From NCBI RefSeq assembly GCF_020832325.1, contig NZ_JAFIEU010000022.1, positions 76,692-140,691 on the forward strand: a DNA stretch of 64,000 nucleotides, given 5' to 3'. Positions 6,773-16,390 of this stretch are shown piece by piece. Under the pieces are notes generated by a model, which searched no databases, was not told the origin of the DNA, and saw nothing but the letters and a program-made list of their open reading frames with translations. Position 1 is the stretch's first letter. Every line of letters starts with the position of its first letter. A program made the translations under genes and the position numbers. The DNA is from Lunatimonas sp. GTDB taxonomy: Bacteria; Bacteroidota; Bacteroidia; Cytophagales; Cyclobacteriaceae.

Positions 6773-9574
6773 TTACCGTATCCACAGTGTTTTGGTATAT
6801 TCTTTGGTTCTCCCACGAAGCACTACTTGGTGCAGTCCCTTTGGAAGATCTTTGATTTCCAGTTCGCTACTGATGCCGTGGACGGGCAGATTCAGGATCT
6901 CTTGACCCAAGTTGTTGTATATCCGTACCTCCCTCACATCGGTCAATCCGCCCAATCGTACTCGTATATTGCCTTGCGAAGGGTTGGGGTAGATTTCAAA
7001 ATCAGCAGGGTAACGATTTTCGTCCAGGGATGTAATGAAATTAACATTCACATTGATGGTCTGGGTAGGGCCATTCTCACAGGCATTGAATGGGGTAACC
7101 GTAAGCGTATGATCTCCATCCTGTTCCCACTTGATGCGAACTCGATTGGTGCCTTGTCCACTGAGGATACTGCCTCCACCTGTCAGAGTCCACTGGTAGT
7201 TAATATCCTGCACAGAAGGCACCTCGTAATCTACCTCCTGGAAACCCACCTGAGTCGATCCAGTAATAGATCCAGGGCGATTTGGTACAGTGATTATCCG
7301 AATGGGCTTCTGAGAGGTAGGCCCCTGACCGCAAGGGTTTGTGGTAGAAACTCTTAGCGTATGATTACCCAAGGTAGTCCACTCTACTTCTACATTTGAA
7401 GTACCCTGACCTCCACGAATAATGCCACCGGTCACCTGCCAAACGTACTCAGTACCTGGAATGGAATCTACAAAGAATTCGTTCATACTTCCCAAACAAA
7501 CCACTCCATCACCCTGAATCGGCGGTGCGGAATTAGGCTGAGTGGAAACTACCACCTCCAGTGCCGAGGTGGGGCCGTTGCCACAGGAGTTTTGCCCTCT
7601 GACCATCACGGCGTTCCTTCCAGCAATGTCCCAATTGACCACAATCCGATTGGTACCCTGACCCTCTACGATCGTTCCCCCGTCTACGCGCCATTCGTAG
7701 GTGGTCCCGGGTTCTTCTCCCTGTTGGATCGTATAAATTTGTCTACTTAGACAAATATTGTTTTCACCAAAAATTGCTGTCGGTTGTACTGGAACCTGAC
7801 AGGTATACTGAAACAAAAGACCATTTTGCCCGACTGCATACCCGACATTTAAATCTCCAAAGCTGAGTCCTGTCAGGTCCTGAAAGGTTCCCGTTTCGAG
7901 TCTTTCCCACGTCTCACCCCCATCAAAGGTACGTATCATCAAGCCAGACTTTCCTGTGATAAACCCCACCGATTCATCTAAAAACTCTACGTCCGTAAAA
8001 TCCGCACTGTATCCGCTGGTAATTCTTCTCCATGTAATCCCCCTATCAGAAGTCTTTAGAATAACTCCCTGATCCCCTACTACCATAGCAGTTTGCTCGT
8101 CCAAAACCGTGATAGCCCTGAGGTCTGTAGTGGTGGAGACGGATATCCTTGCCCAACTGGTACCGTTGGTAGAACGAGCGAGGTACCCCGCATCGCCTAT
8201 AATGATACCCTCCGCCTCTCCAAAAAATGTAATGGCATTAAAATCCAACACCGCCTCACTGGAATTAACAATCGTCCAATTGATGCCGCGGTTTTCAGTT
8301 CTTGCAATAAATCCACGATCACCCACCACAAATCCACGGTCTATGTTAAAAAAATGAATCCCATTAATACTACGGTTTGTTCCAAGATTCAGCGTGGTCC
8401 AGTTGGCACCGGAATTGGTCGTGCTGATGAGGTTTCCATTTTCGCCGGACACATAACCCGCCCCTGCAGTAACGAAGTGCAACGCTTTAAACCCCAAAGA
8501 CAAATTCCGAGACCGATCGGTAAAGGTGTTTCCTCCATTTCCGGTGAGCAAAACCAAGCCTTGCTCCCCTACGATATATCCACGTAGGTCTGAGGTGAAC
8601 TGCACAGCCGAATAATTACTCGACCGGCCGGATAATCGAATACTCCACGATGCACCGGAATTGGCAGAAGAAACCAAAAACCCACTGTTAGCGACTGCAA
8701 AGACATTATTCGTTTCCTGCCTAAAGTCAATGGCGTTGATATCCTGCACGGTTCTGCTGGCTACCTGTATGAAGGAAAGCCCTCCATTGATAGTACGGAG
8801 CATGGTTCCATTTTTACCGATGATCACCCCTATCAACGGATTATTGCGGTTAAAAGTCACGCCGGTGAAGTCCGTGTCAATGCCACTGTTAATGAACTGC
8901 CAAGAGGATGCCCCATCGGTGGTTTTGATAATCGTACCCAAGCTTCCCACCGCATAGCCTTCTTCCTCGGACACAAAGTGGATCCCATTCAATGACACGT
9001 CAAATTCGGTAGGTATTTGCTCCCATGTATTGCCTCCATTGGTGGTCTTCAACACTGCAGAGCCGGATGTAGCAATGTAACCCGTGACTGCATCCACGAA
9101 ATGAAGCGCATTGAAATCGTACGTGGAGCCTGTAGACCGTGCCGCCCAGGTTTGCCCTCCATCAGCAGACTGCAACAGCGTGCCTTTTTCACCAATCACC
9201 CACACCTGCGTGGCGCTTACGTAAAATACATTCTTAAGCTGTTCTTGGCTCGGCAATGCCCGGGTCTGCCACGAACGGCCCCCGTTGCTCGTGATGTAAA
9301 CCCGTCCCCTCGAAGCCAATACCAATCCCCTATTCTCGTCATAAAAATCCATTGCGACCACTTTTTCGGCCGAGGGAGCGGGAAACTCACTCCAACTGAG
9401 TCCTCCATCAATAGACTTGAGAAAAATGTTCTCGCCACAGATATACCCAACCTCATTATTGATCCACTTGATGTCGGAGTAATCATTTCCCCAACTTCCT
9501 ACCCTTCTCCAGCTCTGTGAAAAAGTCTGCAAAGCAAGCACCATCAACATCCCCAAAAAAACAATCCTCATCAT
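6773..9574 (-). CDS. T9SS-exported protein with Ycf48/BNR-like repeats and PKD-like domains
   Basis: A secreted protein of about 933 residues. A signal peptide (MMRIVFLGMLMVLALQTFSQ) is followed by about 13 copies of a 40-45 residue repeat whose core reads T-x-N/D-G-G-x-S/T-W, as in Ycf48/photosystem II stability-factor beta-propellers. Three PKD/Ig-like domains of about 80 residues follow, each with a GQGTN/S-x-V-x-x-W motif. A C-terminal type A sorting domain (FEIYPNPSQGNIRVRL ... LPKGLHQVVLRG) directs export by the type IX system to the cell surface or medium. I chose the ATG at 9574, although a TTG six codons upstream is in frame. The ligand or role is not predictable; adhesion or a surface scaffold is a guess. 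Confidence 0.85.
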   Translation of the reverse strand: MMRIVFLGMLMVLALQTFSQSWRRVGSWGNDYSDIKWINNEVGYICGENIFLKSIDGGLSWSEFPAPSAEKVVAMDFYDENRGLVLASRGRVYITSNGGRSWQTRALPSQEQLKNVFYVSATQVWVIGEKGTLLQSADGGQTWAARSTGSTYDFNALHFVDAVTGYIATSGSAVLKTTNGGNTWEQIPTEFDVSLNGIHFVSEEEGYAVGSLGTIIKTTDGASSWQFINSGIDTDFTGVTFNRNNPLIGVIIGKNGTMLRTINGGLSFIQVASRTVQDINAIDFRQETNNVFAVANSGFLVSSANSGASWSIRLSGRSSNYSAVQFTSDLRGYIVGEQGLVLLTGNGGNTFTDRSRNLSLGFKALHFVTAGAGYVSGENGNLISTTNSGANWTTLNLGTNRSINGIHFFNIDRGFVVGDRGFIARTENRGINWTIVNSSEAVLDFNAITFFGEAEGIIIGDAGYLARSTNGTSWARISVSTTTDLRAITVLDEQTAMVVGDQGVILKTSDRGITWRRITSGYSADFTDVEFLDESVGFITGKSGLMIRTFDGGETWERLETGTFQDLTGLSFGDLNVGYAVGQNGLLFQYTCQVPVQPTAIFGENNICLSRQIYTIQQGEEPGTTYEWRVDGGTIVEGQGTNRIVVNWDIAGRNAVMVRGQNSCGNGPTSALEVVVSTQPNSAPPIQGDGVVCLGSMNEFFVDSIPGTEYVWQVTGGIIRGGQGTSNVEVEWTTLGNHTLRVSTTNPCGQGPTSQKPIRIITVPNRPGSITGSTQVGFQEVDYEVPSVQDINYQWTLTGGGSILSGQGTNRVRIKWEQDGDHTLTVTPFNACENGPTQTINVNVNFITSLDENRYPADFEIYPNPSQGNIRVRLGGLTDVREVRIYNNLGQEILNLPVHGISSELEIKDLPKGLHQVVLRGRTKEYTKTLWIR

Positions 9575-9685
9575 ACAAACCCCTTGAAACAAGTTCTTTA
9601 CCTCACAAAAATAAAACTATTATTTACAATACGTACTGGTTTCCTAATATAAGCACCGCTCTTTTTCAACTTAGCTAATCATGAA

Positions 9686-9731
9686 CCAAAAAAAAGCCGC
9701 TTTGATTTTTCAAAGCGGCTTTTTTTTGGTT
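9686..9731 (-). terminator. Strong hairpin terminator, near symmetrical
   Basis: A CCAAAAAAAAGCCGCTTTG arm pairs almost perfectly with its complement across a six-base loop, giving T-runs on both strands. It lies 11 bases beyond the 3' end of the minus-strand lipoprotein gene, which it would terminate. Confidence 0.92.
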
Positions 9732-9741
9732 GGGTGAATCC

Positions 9742-10959
9742 TTACCTGTCTCTACCTCCCACTGCAATCATCGCACATCGGAAACCGATGTGGTTCGTTG
9801 CAGAATCTTGGTGTAAAAACCTTCTGGCACCTGGAGACAACCAATAGGCAACATCTCTCCAAGACCCACCTTTATAAACTCTAAATTCATCACTGATCAT
9901 CGTGGTATTGTAGGTGCTGGCTTCGTCAAACACCCCATCTTTTCGAAGTGGGTTTAGGTCGTCAAAATCCTGAAAGGAAAGCGGACGATATACGTCTTGC
10001 ACCCACTCATTCATATTTCCAGCCATGTTATACAAACCGAAGTCATTGGCTGGATAGTTATATACATTGGTTGGGATGATGTCCCCGTCGTTAGAAACCG
10101 ATCCAGCTATACCAGCATAATCCCCCCTGCCACGTTTAAAGTTCGCCAAGAAATCTCCCTGCCTGGATTTTCGCTTGATGTTGTATGGATTCCGAGGACC
10201 CCTACCATCCCAAGGGTAAATTCGCCCATTTTCCTGATTTTCATCCATGTACTGCGTACCGATCATCGCCTTCGCTGCATATTCCCACTCTGCTTCGTTG
10301 GGCAGTCTGTAATCCGGGAACACCGCCCCGCGCTCGATAAGCTGACTCTGAGACAAGGTTGAATCCAATTTGTTTTTTTCTCTGCTTAATTCGTTTACAT
10401 AAATGGTACGCCACCTTGCATACACATTTGCCTGTGTCCAACTCACGCCAGCCACAGGATAAAAATTAAACCCCGGGTAGTTGAAATAGTAGGTCGCATA
10501 TACGTCGTTGTAAGATAATAGTCCGTCCCATACCCGATCGTTCGGTTGAAGTTTCAGGATGGAATCCGCACTTACCCTGGACTTCATGTTAAAAAGGAAC
10601 TCCTTGTAATCGACATTGGTAACTTCCGTTTCATCCAAGAAAAATGAAGCAACGGTAACCGTTCTTTCAATATTGTCTCGAAAGCCCATAATGTCCTGTT
10701 CTTGGGATCCCAAAACCGCCCGGCCACCTTGAATAAATTTCAATCTAGGCCCTACCACTTCCTTGGGTAGGGTAAAGACCTGAAATTTTGTCGTATCGTC
10801 GTTGTTGAAACTATACACCGCCCCGGTAGACGCACTCACTCTTCCTGGGCTACTTGCAGTCCGTCTGTTGGACTGACTACCACAGCCATAAAAAAGTAAC
10901 ATTGACAAGACCATGCTACAGGCTGTCGCCAATGAATAAAATTTGTTCCCTAATTTCAT
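9742..10959 (-). CDS. GldJ/GldK-type gliding/T9SS lipoprotein (SUMF1/FGE-like domain)
   Basis: A predicted outer-membrane lipoprotein of 405 residues. The leader ends in a lipobox (LLFYGC, Cys at about residue 26). The rest is a formylglycine-generating-enzyme (SUMF1) fold: GGRAVLGSQEQDIM, FFLDETEVTNVDYKEFL, YPVAGVSWTQANVYARWR, RLPNEAEWEYAAKA, GNMNEWVQDVYRP and a final YKGGSWRD ... GFRCAM. In Bacteroidota, GldJ and GldK share this fold and form part of the gliding/T9SS ring. Assignment to GldJ rather than GldK or another SUMF1 lipoprotein is not settled by what I can see. The ATG at 10959 is preferred over a GTG seven codons upstream because it gives a proper lipoprotein leader. Confidence 0.75.
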   Translation of the reverse strand: MKLGNKFYSLATACSMVLSMLLFYGCGSQSNRRTASSPGRVSASTGAVYSFNNDDTTKFQVFTLPKEVVGPRLKFIQGGRAVLGSQEQDIMGFRDNIERTVTVASFFLDETEVTNVDYKEFLFNMKSRVSADSILKLQPNDRVWDGLLSYNDVYATYYFNYPGFNFYPVAGVSWTQANVYARWRTIYVNELSREKNKLDSTLSQSQLIERGAVFPDYRLPNEAEWEYAAKAMIGTQYMDENQENGRIYPWDGRGPRNPYNIKRKSRQGDFLANFKRGRGDYAGIAGSVSNDGDIIPTNVYNYPANDFGLYNMAGNMNEWVQDVYRPLSFQDFDDLNPLRKDGVFDEASTYNTTMISDEFRVYKGGSWRDVAYWLSPGARRFLHQDSATNHIGFRCAMIAVGGRDR

Positions 10960-11131
10960 GCGAAAATAGTTTGGTTGCACCCTAATAAAACGCTAATATA
11001 TGATCAATAATATATTTAAGCAATAATCTTTTACCACTACTCTCGCTATCTTCAAGCCAGATTAGACGATTTCGATGGATATAATTTAAATTATCCAAGG
11101 CCAAACACATTTTTAATCATGCATAAATCCG

Positions 11132-14100
11132 TTAATTTTTCAAATCCTCCAACGATTTTATAGCTTTTTCGATGGTTTCCACCTGACTAATAACGAGTAT
11201 CAAACGATTTTTGTGTTCTTTTATTTTACCGTTTTTTCCCAAATGCTGGACTTTTTTCAAAATGTTACCGAACACCGGAGATTGGTAATACTCTTGGCGT
11301 TCTGATGAAACAAAGTGACACTTCATTTGTTTGCTTTTGAGTACCAGCTTTTCAAATCCGAGCCTTTCCGCCAGCCAACGTAGCCTTACAGTTTCCAGCA
11401 GAGTGGAGACTGTAGGAGGGACGGGACCAAACCGATCACCCAATTCAGCTTCGAGTTTAGACAGTTCTTCTTCGCTTTTCACGTTATCCAATTTGGAGTA
11501 CAAACTAAGCCGTTCTGTGATATTGCTTACATACGTCTCGGGTATAAGCAGTTCCAAATCCGTTTCGATTACACAATCCCGCACCAAAACTTGGACCTTT
11601 TCCTTCAAATCCACCTCAAACAATGAGGCGAACTCTGTTTCCTTTAATTCCTGCACGGCCTCATCCAGGATTTTATGGTACATCTCAAACCCTAAGTCAC
11701 TGATAAATCCACTTTGCTCTGCTCCAAGGAGATTTCCAGCACCCCGTATGTCCAAGTCTCTCATGGCTACTTTGAATCCGTCTCCCAAGTCAGAGAACTC
11801 CTCCAATGCAGCAAGTCGTCTTCTGGACTCCGGTGTGAGTACGGCCGTGGAAGGAGTGAGGAGGTAGCAATAGGCCTTTTTATTGCTGCGGCCCACCCTT
11901 CCGCGCATTTGGTGCAGATCACTCACCCCAAACATATGGGCCCTGTTAATGATGATGGTGTTGGCATTTGGGATATCCAAACCGGACTCGATGATGTTGG
12001 TGGATATCAACACATCGTACTCTCCCTCGATAAAACTGACCATGATTTTCTCCAGTAGCTTTCCGTCCATCTGCCCATGGGCACCTACCACCTTGGCATC
12101 GGGAACTAACCGTAGGATGAGATTGGCGATGGAGTCGATCTCTCCCACGCGATTATGTACAAAAAAGACCTGCCCTCCACGCCTTAACTCATTTACGACT
12201 GCATCACGGATAATCTCCTCCTGAAACGTGTAAATCTCCGTAGTAACCGGCTGCCGGTTTGGCGGGGGGGTGGCTATCACAGAGAGATCTCTAGCCCCCA
12301 TCAACGAAAAGTGCAAGGTTCGGGGAATCGGAGTCGCGGTTAAGGTGAGCACGTCCACATTGACCCGAAGCTGCTTGAGCTGATCTTTCACCTTTACCCC
12401 AAACTTTTGTTCTTCGTCAATAACCAGTAAGCCAAGGTCTTTAAATTGGATATCTTTGTTCACAATCCGATGGGTACCAATGAGTATATCAATCTCCCCG
12501 CTGTTTACCCTGCGGATAATTTCCTTGATATCTTTGGCGGTACGAAATCGGTTTATGTAATCAATCTCTACCGGAAACTGTGCCAACCGCTCCTTGAAGG
12601 TATGGTAGTGCTGCATGGCCAAGATGGTGGTTGGCACCAATACCGCAACCTGCTTGCGGTCATTGACTGCTTTGAATGCCGCCCGTATGGCCACCTCTGT
12701 TTTTCCGAAGCCCACATCCCCACATACCAGCCGATCCATCGGGTATTGCTTCTCCATGTCCCGCTTCACATCGGCGGTGGCTGCTGCTTGATCCGGGGTG
12801 TCTTCGTAAATAAACGAACTCTCCAACTCCACTTGAAGTACGCTATCCGTACTGAACGCATGCCCTTGGGCATTCATTCGCTTGGCATACAAGGCGATCA
12901 GGTCCTTGGCGATGTCCTTAACCTTGCTTTTTACCCGCTTCTTTTTATTTTCCCAATCCGGAGAGCCTAATTTAGACATAACAGGTTGGGTGCCTTCCTG
13001 GCCGGAATACTTCGAAATCTTATGCAGCGAATGGATATTCACGTACAAGAGGTCATCATCCCGAAACACCAGCCTGATAGCTTCCTGAAACTTCCCATTC
13101 ACATCCACCTTCTCCAAGCCGGCAAACCTCCCTACACCGTAGTCCACGTGCACGATAAAGTCTCCCGGATGCAGGCTTTTAAGCTCTTTAAGTGTCAGCG
13201 ACTTTGACTTACTTGCTCTCTTTTTGCTTTTGTACCGGTGAAACCGCTCGAATATCTCGTGATCTGTATAGCAGGCAATCTGAAGGGATTCATCGATGTA
13301 CCCGCCCCTCAAACTGAGCATTAAAGGCTGAATACGCAGCGTGGGATCCAATTCCTCAAAGATATTCCGCAAGCGGTCGATCTGCTTCTCGCTATCGGAG
13401 CTGATGATATTTACCAATCCCTTACGTTCGTTTTCCTGGAGATTGGCGACCAAAAGATCAAAATTTTTATTAAAAGATGGTTGGGGTTTGGTGTCAAACT
13501 GGAACACTTCGCCCGATCCAAGAGAAGAAACATGTCCAAATTCTACTTTTTTGAAAGCTCCTACCTTGTCCAAAAAGGAGCTGCCCGTGTCAAACAGCCT
13601 TGCTGGATCCATCAGTACCGATTTTCCCTGTTCGCTCTTCCCTCGATCGCTTTGGAACCGGTCCTCGGCCATTTGAAAGAGCCTGTCCATCTGATCCAGC
13701 GTATGGGCCATGTCTTTAAACCAAAGCCGGGTATCTGACGGGAAAAACTCCACCAAGGATTGCCTCAGCTCCTCAGTAAACATGGTCTGAATATTGGGTA
13801 CGATAGAGATTTCTTCCAATATATCTTGAGAAAGCTGGCTATCTGGATCAAACGTGCGTATACTTTCTATTTCTCTTCCAAAAAGCTCCAAGCGGTAGGG
13901 CAAATCGAAGGCATACGAAAAAACATCAATAATGCCACCACGAATCGCAAACTGACCTGCTTCGTATACGAAGTCTGCTTTCTCGAATCCATAGGTATGT
14001 AATAATTCCTCCAAGAATGGAACGTCCACCGCCTCTCCTACCTTCACGGCAAAGGTACTTTCCTTTAGACTCTTTTTATTGACTACCTTTTCGTAGAGTG

Positions 14101-14485
14101 CTTCCGGATAGGTGACGAGAATGCCCCCTTTCAGTGTATTGGATAGCAAGCTACTTAACACCTCAGACCTGATCAGCACATTTGCGTTATCCACCTCTTC
14201 GTACTGATAGGGTTTTTTGGTGGTGGCCGGGAAATAAAGAGGGGGCTGATCCTCTTTGAGCACTTCTAAATCCCCATGCAGGTATGCGGCTTCCTCTTGG
14301 TCATGCGCTACGACAATGTGAAATCCTCCCAGCAACTTTGTGAGCGTATGTAGGACCACCGTATCGGAGCTGCCGGAAAGACCCCTAAACTGAACAGGAT
14401 CAACACCACAGGCAGCGAGTTTGTCTGCAATACTTCGGATGACAGCGTCCTGTTGGTACAGGCTCAAGAAATCAACTTTTTCCAA
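11132..14485 (-). CDS. mfd: Transcription-repair coupling factor Mfd
   Basis: An ATP-dependent DNA translocase that removes stalled RNA polymerase at lesions and recruits UvrA. Its 1117 residues have the full Mfd layout: an N-terminal UvrB-like module, a CarD-like RNA polymerase interaction domain near 430-490 (HPGDFIVHVDYGVGRFAGLE), and a RecG-like helicase core with Walker A GDVGFGKTEVA near 588 and the DEEQ box near 689. The core continues with TATPIPRTLHFSL and the QMRGRVGRS motif, and a C-terminal TRCF domain closes the protein. The start is TTG at 14485; an in-frame stop 18 bases before it leaves no ATG option upstream. uvrB is also in this window (42512), but not adjacent. Confidence 0.97.
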   Translation of the reverse strand: MEKVDFLSLYQQDAVIRSIADKLAACGVDPVQFRGLSGSSDTVVLHTLTKLLGGFHIVVAHDQEEAAYLHGDLEVLKEDQPPLYFPATTKKPYQYEEVDNANVLIRSEVLSSLLSNTLKGGILVTYPEALYEKVVNKKSLKESTFAVKVGEAVDVPFLEELLHTYGFEKADFVYEAGQFAIRGGIIDVFSYAFDLPYRLELFGREIESIRTFDPDSQLSQDILEEISIVPNIQTMFTEELRQSLVEFFPSDTRLWFKDMAHTLDQMDRLFQMAEDRFQSDRGKSEQGKSVLMDPARLFDTGSSFLDKVGAFKKVEFGHVSSLGSGEVFQFDTKPQPSFNKNFDLLVANLQENERKGLVNIISSDSEKQIDRLRNIFEELDPTLRIQPLMLSLRGGYIDESLQIACYTDHEIFERFHRYKSKKRASKSKSLTLKELKSLHPGDFIVHVDYGVGRFAGLEKVDVNGKFQEAIRLVFRDDDLLYVNIHSLHKISKYSGQEGTQPVMSKLGSPDWENKKKRVKSKVKDIAKDLIALYAKRMNAQGHAFSTDSVLQVELESSFIYEDTPDQAAATADVKRDMEKQYPMDRLVCGDVGFGKTEVAIRAAFKAVNDRKQVAVLVPTTILAMQHYHTFKERLAQFPVEIDYINRFRTAKDIKEIIRRVNSGEIDILIGTHRIVNKDIQFKDLGLLVIDEEQKFGVKVKDQLKQLRVNVDVLTLTATPIPRTLHFSLMGARDLSVIATPPPNRQPVTTEIYTFQEEIIRDAVVNELRRGGQVFFVHNRVGEIDSIANLILRLVPDAKVVGAHGQMDGKLLEKIMVSFIEGEYDVLISTNIIESGLDIPNANTIIINRAHMFGVSDLHQMRGRVGRSNKKAYCYLLTPSTAVLTPESRRRLAALEEFSDLGDGFKVAMRDLDIRGAGNLLGAEQSGFISDLGFEMYHKILDEAVQELKETEFASLFEVDLKEKVQVLVRDCVIETDLELLIPETYVSNITERLSLYSKLDNVKSEEELSKLEAELGDRFGPVPPTVSTLLETVRLRWLAERLGFEKLVLKSKQMKCHFVSSERQEYYQSPVFGNILKKVQHLGKNGKIKEHKNRLILVISQVETIEKAIKSLEDLKN

Positions 14486-14670
14486 ACCTAGCTTGAATGT
14501 TTAGGATATGTAAATCGGCCGCAAGTTAGAAAATAACTCACGAATACACGGCAAAAGGCGTCTGTAAGATACATGTGATACTGTCCTTGGAAACCGACCA
14601 TTCGTATCGATTTTAACAGTAACCTCCTGAACCATCACTCCCGCAATTTGTTTATCCTAAAAAGACAGCC

Positions 14671-15282
14671 ATGGCTTCGAGAGAAAAAGTACACTGGTTT
14701 AGCCGCGTAGAAAGTATGCACCCTTATCAGACATTGATGTACCTGGGGATGTTTGGTTCTGGTTTAATTTTTCTCTTTTTACTGGTGGCGTTTTTGGGGT
14801 CTCAAGCTACTTTTTCGCTGACCGGTTTGTCCAGTATACCCAAATCCTTTGTGGTTAGCTCTTTTGCGCTGCTTCTCAGTGGCTACACCTCCACGAAAAT
14901 TGTTCCGCAATTCAATGCCTCCGATGTCAAAAAACTGAAATCCGCAGTGACAGAAACCCTACTGCTGGGGTTGCTTTTCACAGGTCTTCAGTTCATCGGC
15001 TGGCGTGAAATGAATGCCATGGGGGTGACTTTTGTAGGCCTTCCTGCAGGTAGTTTCTTGTATGTGCTTAGCGGGATACACCTGATCCACTTGGTAGGAG
15101 CGATGATTTATGCATTGATTTTGTTAAAGCAGTTGCGTGCATGCGAAAACGATGCGATAAAAAACCTGTTTATGTTTTCCAATCCCTATGACCGTATGAA
15201 ATTCATGCTTTTTTCTACGTATTGGAAGTTCATGGACATTGTTTGGATCGTCCTATTCTTCGCCTTGATCATAGTCATCTGA
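14671..15282 (+). CDS. Cytochrome c oxidase subunit III-like protein
   Basis: A 203-residue inner-membrane protein with five hydrophobic helices, matching the short bacterial form of heme-copper oxidase subunit III. Family features are MHPYQTLMYLGMFGSGLIF near the N-terminus, LSGIHLIHLVGAMIYAL in the middle helices and the C-terminal STYWKFMDIVWIVLFFALI. Subunit III stabilises the proton-pumping core of aa3/cbb-type oxidases. Here it stands alone, with no subunit I or II gene nearby, as is seen for scattered coxC-like genes in Bacteroidota. It is divergent from mfd. Confidence 0.85.
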   Translation: MASREKVHWFSRVESMHPYQTLMYLGMFGSGLIFLFLLVAFLGSQATFSLTGLSSIPKSFVVSSFALLLSGYTSTKIVPQFNASDVKKLKSAVTETLLLGLLFTGLQFIGWREMNAMGVTFVGLPAGSFLYVLSGIHLIHLVGAMIYALILLKQLRACENDAIKNLFMFSNPYDRMKFMLFSTYWKFMDIVWIVLFFALIIVI

Positions 15283-15345
15283 CACATTCACTGGTTTCAC
15301 TCATCGGCTCAAAGAGGTAAATCGCTGCAATAAATCAGGTTTTGA

Positions 15346-15375
15346 TTGAATTCGGTCCAGTCCTTCGTAACTTTA
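15346..15375 (+). promoter_or_regulatory. Candidate promoter of hflKC
   Basis: TTG at 15346-15348 and TAACTTTA at 15368-15375 are separated by 19 bases. This is close to the TTG / TAnnTTTG promoter of the phylum, with a final A in place of G. It lies about 38 bases before the hflK ATG. Confidence 0.45.
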
Positions 15376-15412
15376 CTAATTCTTCCTACGTCTCAGAAAT
15401 AAAAAAAAAATT

Positions 15413-16390
15413 ATGTCACAAGAACAATACGAGATAAACATCAATCCCGACTGGATAAAAAAATACCTTTTCAAAATTATCTCTGGTATTATCCTTTTAA
15501 TCATTCTGGCTACTGCGATCAAAACCGTGGGTCCGGAGGAGGAGGGAGTGATCATACAACTAGGCGAATACAACCGGACCGTACAGCCTGGACTAGCTTT
15601 CATTATTCCTTTTGTAGAATCGATGTACAAAATCCCTGTGCAACGCCAATTGAAGCAGGAATTCGGGTTTAGAACATCCGTGGCATCGCAACGATCGGAG
15701 TATTCAAAAACAGGCTTTTCGGATGAAAGCATGATGCTGACCGGAGACTTAAACCTGACCGATGTGGAGTGGGTAATTCAGTACCGAATCGTGGATTCAT
15801 ACAAATTCCTGTTTAAGGTAAGAAATGCCGAAAAAACCCTCAGGGATATGTCGGAAGCAGCCATGCGAAAGATTGTGGGAGACCGAACGGTGAACGAAGT
15901 ACTTACAGTAGGTCGTCAGGAAATAGCCTCGAGCGTAGAGGTACTTCTTCAGGAAATGTGCGATGAATACGAAAACGGCATCCGCATAGATCAAGTAGTT
16001 CTTCAAGATGTAAACCCCCCAGAAACGGTAAAGCCCTCTTTCAATGCTGTAAACGAGGCGCAACAGGAAAGAGAAACCCTAATCAATCAAGCTGAAGCTG
16101 AATATAACCGCGTAATACCCCGCGCCAGAGGGGAAGCTACCGAAACGGTACAACTTGCAGAGGCCTATGCCCTAAATCGGGTGAACCGTGCACGGGGTGA
16201 GGCAAACCGATTCCACTCGGTCTATGAGGCATATATCAAAGCTCCAGAAGTCACCAAACAACGGATTTATCTGGAAACCATTGAGCGGGTATTACCCAAG
16301 CTGCAAAACAAAATAATCACCGACGAAAAAGGTAGCAATGTGTTGCCACTTTTAAATCTCAACGGCGAACCTAAAAAACTGAATCCATGA
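15413..16390 (+). CDS. hflK: HflK-like SPFH/Band 7 membrane protein
   Basis: A 325-residue SPFH-domain protein. One transmembrane helix (about residues 18-38) is followed by the Band 7 domain (VGPEEEGVIIQLGEYNRTVQPGLAF) and a long charged coiled coil (about 205-275), a typical HflK layout. HflK and HflC form a large membrane cage around the FtsH protease that controls its access to membrane substrates. It overlaps hflC by four bases (ATGA), so the two are translationally coupled. The glycine-rich N-terminus of E. coli HflK is absent. Confidence 0.88.
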   Translation: MSQEQYEININPDWIKKYLFKIISGIILLIILATAIKTVGPEEEGVIIQLGEYNRTVQPGLAFIIPFVESMYKIPVQRQLKQEFGFRTSVASQRSEYSKTGFSDESMMLTGDLNLTDVEWVIQYRIVDSYKFLFKVRNAEKTLRDMSEAAMRKIVGDRTVNEVLTVGRQEIASSVEVLLQEMCDEYENGIRIDQVVLQDVNPPETVKPSFNAVNEAQQERETLINQAEAEYNRVIPRARGEATETVQLAEAYALNRVNRARGEANRFHSVYEAYIKAPEVTKQRIYLETIERVLPKLQNKIITDEKGSNVLPLLNLNGEPKKLNP

